The notes below the pieces were generated by a model. The model saw nothing but the letters and a program-made list of their open reading frames with translations. It searched no databases and had not been told where the DNA came from. From the NCBI GenBank assembly GCA_041498155.1, contig JBGQHV010000071.1, positions 1 to 14,271 of the forward strand: 14,271 bases of DNA. The letters run 5' to 3'. Below are positions 13,607 through 14,271 of this stretch, piece by piece. The stretch is from DASTHG01 sp041498155 (GTDB lineage: Bacteria > Gemmatimonadota > Gemmatimonadetes > Gemmatimonadales > GWC2-71-9). Positions within the stretch are counted from its first letter, which is position 1. Every line of letters begins with the position of its first letter. The translations under genes were made by a program, and so were the position numbers.

Positions 13607-14217
13607 CCGATCGCCTACCTCCGGGGCAGGTGCTGACCAAGAAATGGCCCGTGCTCCACTACGGTCTCGTGCCCGAGGTGGATACGGCGACCTGGACCTT
13701 CGAGGTCTCGGGGCTCGTCGACCGACCGTACTCCATTACATGGGACGAGCTGCTCGCATTGCCGCGCCATACGGTCCGTTGCGATATCCACTGCGTGACG
13801 ACCTGGAGCCGATTCGACAACAGCTTCGAAGGGGTCGCGGTCGGGACTCTGCTTGCCCGCGCCGGCGTTCACCCGGCCGCGCGATTCTGTCTCGTACATG
13901 CCGAACAGGACTTCACCACGAACCTCCCGCTTGCCGATCTCGATCGGCCCGACAACGTCGTCGCCCTGAAGCACGACGGCGACTGGCTGACCCCCGAACA
14001 CGGCGGGCCGGCCCGGCTGCTCGTGCCGCACCTCTATTTCTGGAAGAGCGCCAAGTGGGTGCGGGGCTTCGAGCTGCTCGAGCACGACATCCCCGGATTT
14101 TGGGAGCAGAACGGGTACCACATGCGCGGAGATCCGTGGACGGAAGAGCGCTACGGCGGACGGCCCATCACCCAGCACGAGATCAACCGAATGCGGAACC
14201 TCAGCAAACGGCGCTAG
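13603..14217 (+). CDS. Sulfite oxidase-like molybdopterin-dependent oxidoreductase
   Basis: A 204-residue protein whose ATG overlaps the lipB stop (ATGA). The sequence follows the molybdopterin domain of the sulfite oxidase/YuiH-like group: WTFEVSGLVDRPYSITWDELLALP, then RCDIHCVTTWSR with C64 as the likely Mo-coordinating cysteine, FEGVAVGTLLARAG, and a C-terminal LYFWKSAKWVRGFELLEHDIPGFWE. There is no twin-arginine or other signal peptide, no heme domain and no dimerisation domain, so it is a short cytoplasmic form. The natural substrate and electron partner of this subgroup are unclear; sulfite oxidation or sulfoxide reduction are family options, not shown here. Its place at the end of the lipoate/pyruvate dehydrogenase operon raises a possible sulfur-related role, by position only. 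Confidence 0.9.
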   Translation: MTDRLPPGQVLTKKWPVLHYGLVPEVDTATWTFEVSGLVDRPYSITWDELLALPRHTVRCDIHCVTTWSRFDNSFEGVAVGTLLARAGVHPAARFCLVHAEQDFTTNLPLADLDRPDNVVALKHDGDWLTPEHGGPARLLVPHLYFWKSAKWVRGFELLEHDIPGFWEQNGYHMRGDPWTEERYGGRPITQHEINRMRNLSKRR

Positions 14218-14271
14218 CGGGAGAGCAGCGCTTCCACTTCCCGGGCCGCCTCCGCCTGGAGGCGGCCTTCC
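14214..14271 (-). CDS. Possible C-terminal tail of a convergent gene, cut by the window end
   Basis: Read on the - strand, one frame from the window edge gives EGRLQAEAAREVEALLSR followed by a TAG stop (complement of 14214-14216), which overlaps the stop codon of the molybdopterin gene. The Ala/Glu/Leu/Arg pattern is that of an amphipathic helix and looks like real coding sequence, unlike the other two frames (Gly/Pro or Arg/Cys-rich). Eighteen residues are too few to name a product. Confidence 0.4.
   Translation of the reverse strand, partial: EGRLQAEAAREVEALLSR
14244..14267 (+). terminator. Perfect 10-bp stem-loop after the lipoate/pdh operon
   Basis: GGCCGCCTCC (14244-14253) and GGAGGCGGCC (14258-14267) form a perfect 10-bp stem with the loop GCCT, 26 bases after the last stop codon of the operon, followed by TTCC to the window edge. 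The position suits transcription termination, but the T-run is too short or is cut off, and the hairpin would lie inside the possible - strand gene. Confidence 0.4.

Noticed and set aside
1..14271. Search for CRISPR arrays, tRNA or rRNA genes, insertion sequences, integrases, phage genes and riboswitches
   Set aside because: No spaced direct repeats, cloverleaf sequences, transposase motifs or conserved leader structures were seen; gaps between genes are all under 65 bases.

Overview
This is a GC-rich, gene-dense bacterial window. Nearly everything lies on the + strand, and many genes abut or overlap by 4 bases (ATGA). The codon use, the signal-peptide-like segment ending in DAQ, and the gene content fit a Gemmatimonadota-like soil or sediment bacterium. 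That placement is inference from general resemblance; no rRNA or marker gene here settles it.

Region 1 (1-4432) is a tightly packed + strand run. It holds the 3' end of a hybrid histidine kinase/response regulator, a GT4-type glycosyltransferase, a GT2-type glycosyltransferase fused in frame to a DUF3108 domain through a signal-peptide-like segment, and a deoxyhypusine-synthase-like protein. A short two-helix membrane protein on the - strand (4463-4681) converges on this run. A possible stem-loop sits at the junction.

Region 2 (4727-6872) starts divergently from the small membrane gene. It holds a ThiO-like glycine/D-amino-acid oxidase and an unrecognised membrane protein with two pairs of CxxC zinc-ribbon motifs.

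Region 3 (6937-14217) is a near-complete lipoate/pyruvate dehydrogenase operon: lipA, E1 alpha, E1 beta, E2, E3, a small membrane protein, lipB, and a cytoplasmic sulfite-oxidase-like molybdopterin enzyme. LipB would load octanoate from acyl carrier protein onto Lys43 of the E2 lipoyl domain, LipA would add the two sulfurs, and E1/E2/E3 would convert pyruvate to acetyl-CoA. ThiO could feed thiazole synthesis for the thiamine diphosphate used by E1. The window closes with what may be the tail of a convergent - strand gene, or a terminator hairpin.

The most unusual signal is a set of degenerate heptanucleotide (7-bp) tandem repeats dispersed in five places. They fall into two sequence families. 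Members 4-12 kb apart, in opposite orientations, match at 27/28 and 26/30 positions by eye. All sit where proteins tolerate change: C-termini, inter-domain linkers and a gene junction. Other points worth a second look are the GT2-DUF3108 fusion, the DHS-like protein whose last 80 residues lack lysine, and an E1 alpha whose cofactor motif reads GEA instead of GDG.
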